From positions 195,642 through 259,641 of the forward strand of contig NMRA01000350.1 of assembly GCA_002633005.1 (NCBI GenBank): DNA of 64,000 nucleotides, in the 5' to 3' direction. The notes under the pieces were generated by a model. The model did no database searches and was not told the DNA's origin. It was given only the letters and a program-made list of their open reading frames with translations. The position numbers and the translations under genes are program-made. Source of the DNA: Phoronis australis. Its lineage: Eukaryota; Phoronida; Phoronidae. Of this stretch, positions 61,036 through 64,000 are shown in pieces. Numbering within the stretch: position 1 is the stretch's first letter; each line of letters begins with the position of its first letter.

Positions 61036-61795
61036 ACCCAGTAAAGTAATCAAAAATAGAGAATACTACACGAGTCTCGGGTTTATGACATGGGTAAGAG
61101 ATTTTTCCCATGTCATAAATCTGAGACTCGTGTAGAATTGGTTTTCTCACATGAACCGTAAAAACGATCTTTTTTGCCGAAAAACTTGACGTGTCTAAAG
61201 CATAAACCGCAACTTTTGTAAAAACACGCTTGGGCAATGTAAAGTAATTCAGGTACTTTTTGTTGAAAGTTTTATTTTAAGCTCAACAATTGTAAACTGC
61301 ATTCAGCTTTCGTAGCAAATAAATTAGAATCTAATAAATAGTTTTTGAAGTTAAAATATTAAAACTTAAAAAATGTGAGCAAGATTTTCTCGCGCGTGAG
61401 CACTGAATTGACCTTGAGACAACACAACTAGACAGTCTCGCCGCGTTTCTCAAATTGGGGCTCGTCTCCATTTTAATGAACGTGGATGTGGAATTCGCCA
61501 CCGAAGATGGGTCCGTTAAAGAAGTTGTTTGCATGTCCTTCCGACTGGGAGTACGTACAGTTGCGACACACGATTTGTCAATCATAACCTTTTCAGCTTC
61601 TCGGAATTCCGGCTTTGTTGGGTTGGCGCTCGTTTGGTTGTTTAGTGTTTTGCGGACGGTAAAATGTAAGGCGTATGGATTTTTTACTTTGCACTACTTT
61701 GTGATTCGCCCATGTAATATCAAAAAATACGTATTCTGTGTTATTAGCCAGTCGTGTCTTAACACATTCCAGGTCATGTGAGAAAAAGCTAACAT
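61036..61795. repeat. Third, inverted and diverged copy of the 1.38-kb repeat (half length)
   Basis: Reverse-complement matches to 43860-45990 include TTTTCTCACATGAACCGTAAAAACGATC, the CCGAAGATGGGTCCGTT..GAAGTTGTTTG block, GTACGTACAGTTGCGACAC, and GTAAGGCGTATGG. This shows that the tandem pair belongs to a dispersed family. Open frames at 61331-61585 and 61455-61781 lie inside it and are not conserved. Confidence 0.7.
61066..61135. repeat. Hairpin with 29-bp arms at the edge of the inverted repeat copy
   Basis: The left arm (61066-61094) and right arm (61107-61135) are complementary at 27 of 29 positions, with a 12-nt loop. The arms carry CATGTCATAAA-CTGAGACTC, the same block that ends copy 2 at 45960-45980. 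Confidence 0.75.
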
Positions 61796-61799
61796 TGGT

Positions 61800-63560
61800 A
61801 CATGTATTCATTTTCGTAGCCAAATTATTTAAAGTGATTATATGTATAAAAATACTGCTACAGCATCGTATCGAGAAGAAGATGTGGACATCGAGTCACA
61901 TCTACAAGTCTTAACATTGTGCAGGCCTACTCACGATATTCAAGAATTGGAGCTAATGAAAAAAGAGTCCTAGTTTGCTATCGGGTTAGAATCAGACGAG
62001 AATAACGGTCCCTGTGACGACCCGACTGCATGTCGAAGTAGTAGCATTGTCTCGCTATAGCCGCCTGGTGGATCCCGAGCTGGGTGTGGAAAGCACGGGC
62101 AACGGGGCCTTTGTACATGTAGGTCTCGGTGTTCAAACTAATACGTTTACTAGCAATTGATTGCCACTCTCTCGTGCCGCTAACCGAACTAATTCTATTT
62201 TAGCAGTTACTAATGTGACTGTCAGTAGGGTGCTGCAAACCATGGGTAGATAATTACTGACTGACCTATCACGGTGTTTGTTTGGCAAATTTGATTGCGC
62301 AGTGAAATCAAATTCATCTTACCTTGGAGAGCTGTTCAAATCAGCAAAAATAATATTAAGATGTCTCTTAATGAACAGTTAAAATATAATGCTCCTAAGG
62401 ATAATCGTACAGCTTCAATTCAAATCTTGGAATTCAGAAGAGTTATCGACGCGTGCGTACTACGAGTATGACTGTGGACATTACACCGGAAATGGGCGCT
62501 GCGTCGAAGTATGGATCTCCAAACGATTTATTCTCTAAAAGCTACGAGAAAGAAAACGACTTCCTTCACGGGTCAGATCGTTTGTGTGCGTTGGCAGTTC
62601 AAAATCTCCGCTCTCATTGGTCATATCTATACACTGTTTCCGAAAGCACTACTGAGGAGTAGCGCTGTACAAAGTCATATGTCCTGAATTCCTCATGGTG
62701 TCAGACTCAGTGCGCATGCTCTGGCTTGGACGTGCCGTCTGTCATGAATGATCCACTCACTTCTGTGAACAATCCATAACGTTTTGGTTCAGTTGATTAT
62801 CAATCGCAAACCCTACCTAACACAGCTTCTCATTGGGCCATTCGTTAGGAAAATCTTACGCTAACAAGATTTGCAAGCAAGTGAACGAGAAAGTGTGCAC
62901 TGCACCCCAGAATACAGAGCGAAGTCCTCGATTGATGGCGCCGTCACGGATTGGGGGGGGGGGGGGNTGCTAATCATCGACTTGGCTGAAAGTCCTAGAT
63001 GAGATAATTAGATACGGTAGTAAATCAACACGCCTGTTTAGCGTTCTAGTCGAAAACCGAACAATAAATAAAGCAAAAGACCAATATGACTGTTTTTGAA
63101 ATCAAAAGGTAAAAATTAACCGTCTTTGAGTTTTTAAAATCGAGGCATTTTAAGAGAAATTAGCGTATATATTTTCTTCAGTTTCGCGGATAAGCAACGA
63201 GCATTAATTTGAGTATCGATTATGACCGTGTTAGTCACAGTCTGACTTGGGCTTCCTGAGGCGTTGGGGTAACAAAACCTCAAATATTAGCGTAAGATGT
63301 GTGTCATGGTTCTTGAAAATAAAATCTGCCTCAGCGGTGCAGGAATTGATAATATGAATATACTTTAAGATCATAAATTTGCGAAAGAAGTCTTTTAACT
63401 TACACATTTCGAAGCAGTAAAGTCGGGTGAGATTCTGACTGTTAAAACAATCAAAGCCGAAGTGGGACGGAGGTTAATATCTTACTTTAGAAGACGCTTT
63501 ACCTTCCACGTGTCCTACTTACAACATCGCACCGGATATAAATCTTAAAGATCATTTCCA
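61800..63560. other. Intergenic region with a G homopolymer
   Basis: A run of 14 G (62953-62966) followed by N lies here. The open frame at 62453-62662 is unrecognised. Nothing else specific is seen. Confidence 0.45.
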
Positions 63561-63589
63561 GTCCACGATCAGATCATTATGAGGGTGTT

Positions 63590-63950
63590 TTGGGGGAACG
63601 TTATGTGAGTGATGTGAGCCTGTGGGGTGTTGTGAGATTCTGTGGGAAGTGTGAGCATGTGGGTATTGTGAACCTGTGGGTGTGTTGTGAGGCTGTGAAG
63701 GTGTTGTGAGCATGCGGGGTGTTGTGAGCATGTGGGGGAGTTGTGAGCATGTGGGGTGTTGTGAGAATGTGGGGTGTTGTGAGCATGTGGGTGNGGCATT
63801 GTGAGCCCGGTGGTGTGTTGTGAGTCTTTAGGATGTTGTGATCATATGTGGGGTATTGTGGGCATGTGGGATGTTGTGAGCCTGTGGATGTTGTGAACCT
63901 GTGGTGATGTTGTTAGCTTGTCAGGTGTTTTGTGTCTGTGGAGTGTTGTG
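63590..63950. repeat. Minisatellite, ~20-bp unit
   Basis: About 17 diverged copies of a unit near GTTGTGAGCATGTGGGGT fill 360 bp. An N occurs at 63794. The minus-strand translation gives HNTPHAHNTPHSHN-like repeats, an artefact of the repeat rather than a protein. Confidence 0.85.
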
Positions 63951-64000
63951 GCCCCTATACACTTCCGTACCTCATACTTGTACGTTCGGCATTAATGACT

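Noticed and set aside
63569-63799. His/Asn/Thr/Pro-repeat protein on the minus strand
   Set aside because: It is the translation of a 20-bp minisatellite, with an N inside. There is no start context and no domain.
1-64000. tRNA, rRNA or CRISPR loci
   Set aside because: No cloverleaf with proper A and B boxes, no rRNA block and no regular repeat-spacer array was seen on reading both strands. A tRNAscan run would be decisive.

Overview
The window is genomic DNA from a multicellular animal, most likely a marine invertebrate whose phylum I cannot fix. The evidence is a multi-exon collagen gene with GT-AG introns of 0.2 to 10 kb, a metazoan-type LRR-Ig protein gene, a cytosolic malate dehydrogenase gene, pieces of at least two LINE families, a Penelope-like element, THAP-domain relics and many small foldback elements. 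Gene density is low and the DNA is AT-rich. Most open reading frames between the genes match nothing I recognise.

Region 1 (1 to about 23,740) is the 5' part of a collagen gene on the minus strand. It has a TATA/CCAAT promoter, a signal-peptide exon (23653-23596), a short linker exon (21703-21627), a Cys-rich exon present as two tandem copies (17587-17543 and 16016-15972), and six Gly-X-Y exons of 135, 45, 126, 108, 54 and 36 bp. The gene continues past position 1. Its introns hold a decayed THAP-type gene, a THAP fragment, a degenerate array of ~146-bp repeats, two or three LINE fragments and several MITE-like elements. The notable feature is the LINE at 16096-17460. It lies exactly between the two copies of the Cys-rich exon, each inside a ~210-bp direct repeat, so the exon duplication looks like an unusually long target-site duplication.

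Region 2 (about 23,740-40,000) has no gene I recognise. It holds an inverted pair of a ~500-bp repeat, nested palindromes at 28.7 kb, an X-box-like site, and a cluster of small hairpins at 37.2-37.5 kb whose stems differ in sequence but keep their pairing.

Region 3 (40,000-43,100) holds a short Penelope-like element with a GIY-YIG endonuclease relic and a hammerhead-like 3' end. Next to it is an intact single-coding-exon gene for a secreted LRR-Ig protein (minus strand).

Region 4 (43,200-64,000) is repeat-rich: a 1.38-kb tandem duplication with an N at the junction, two clusters of a CTCGTAATT motif, a TIR element, and a minisatellite at the right end. The only recognised gene is an intact, intronless cytosolic malate dehydrogenase (52526-51528, minus). 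The three genes show no functional link. The octamer TACATGTA occurs at least 27 times in the window, far above chance.
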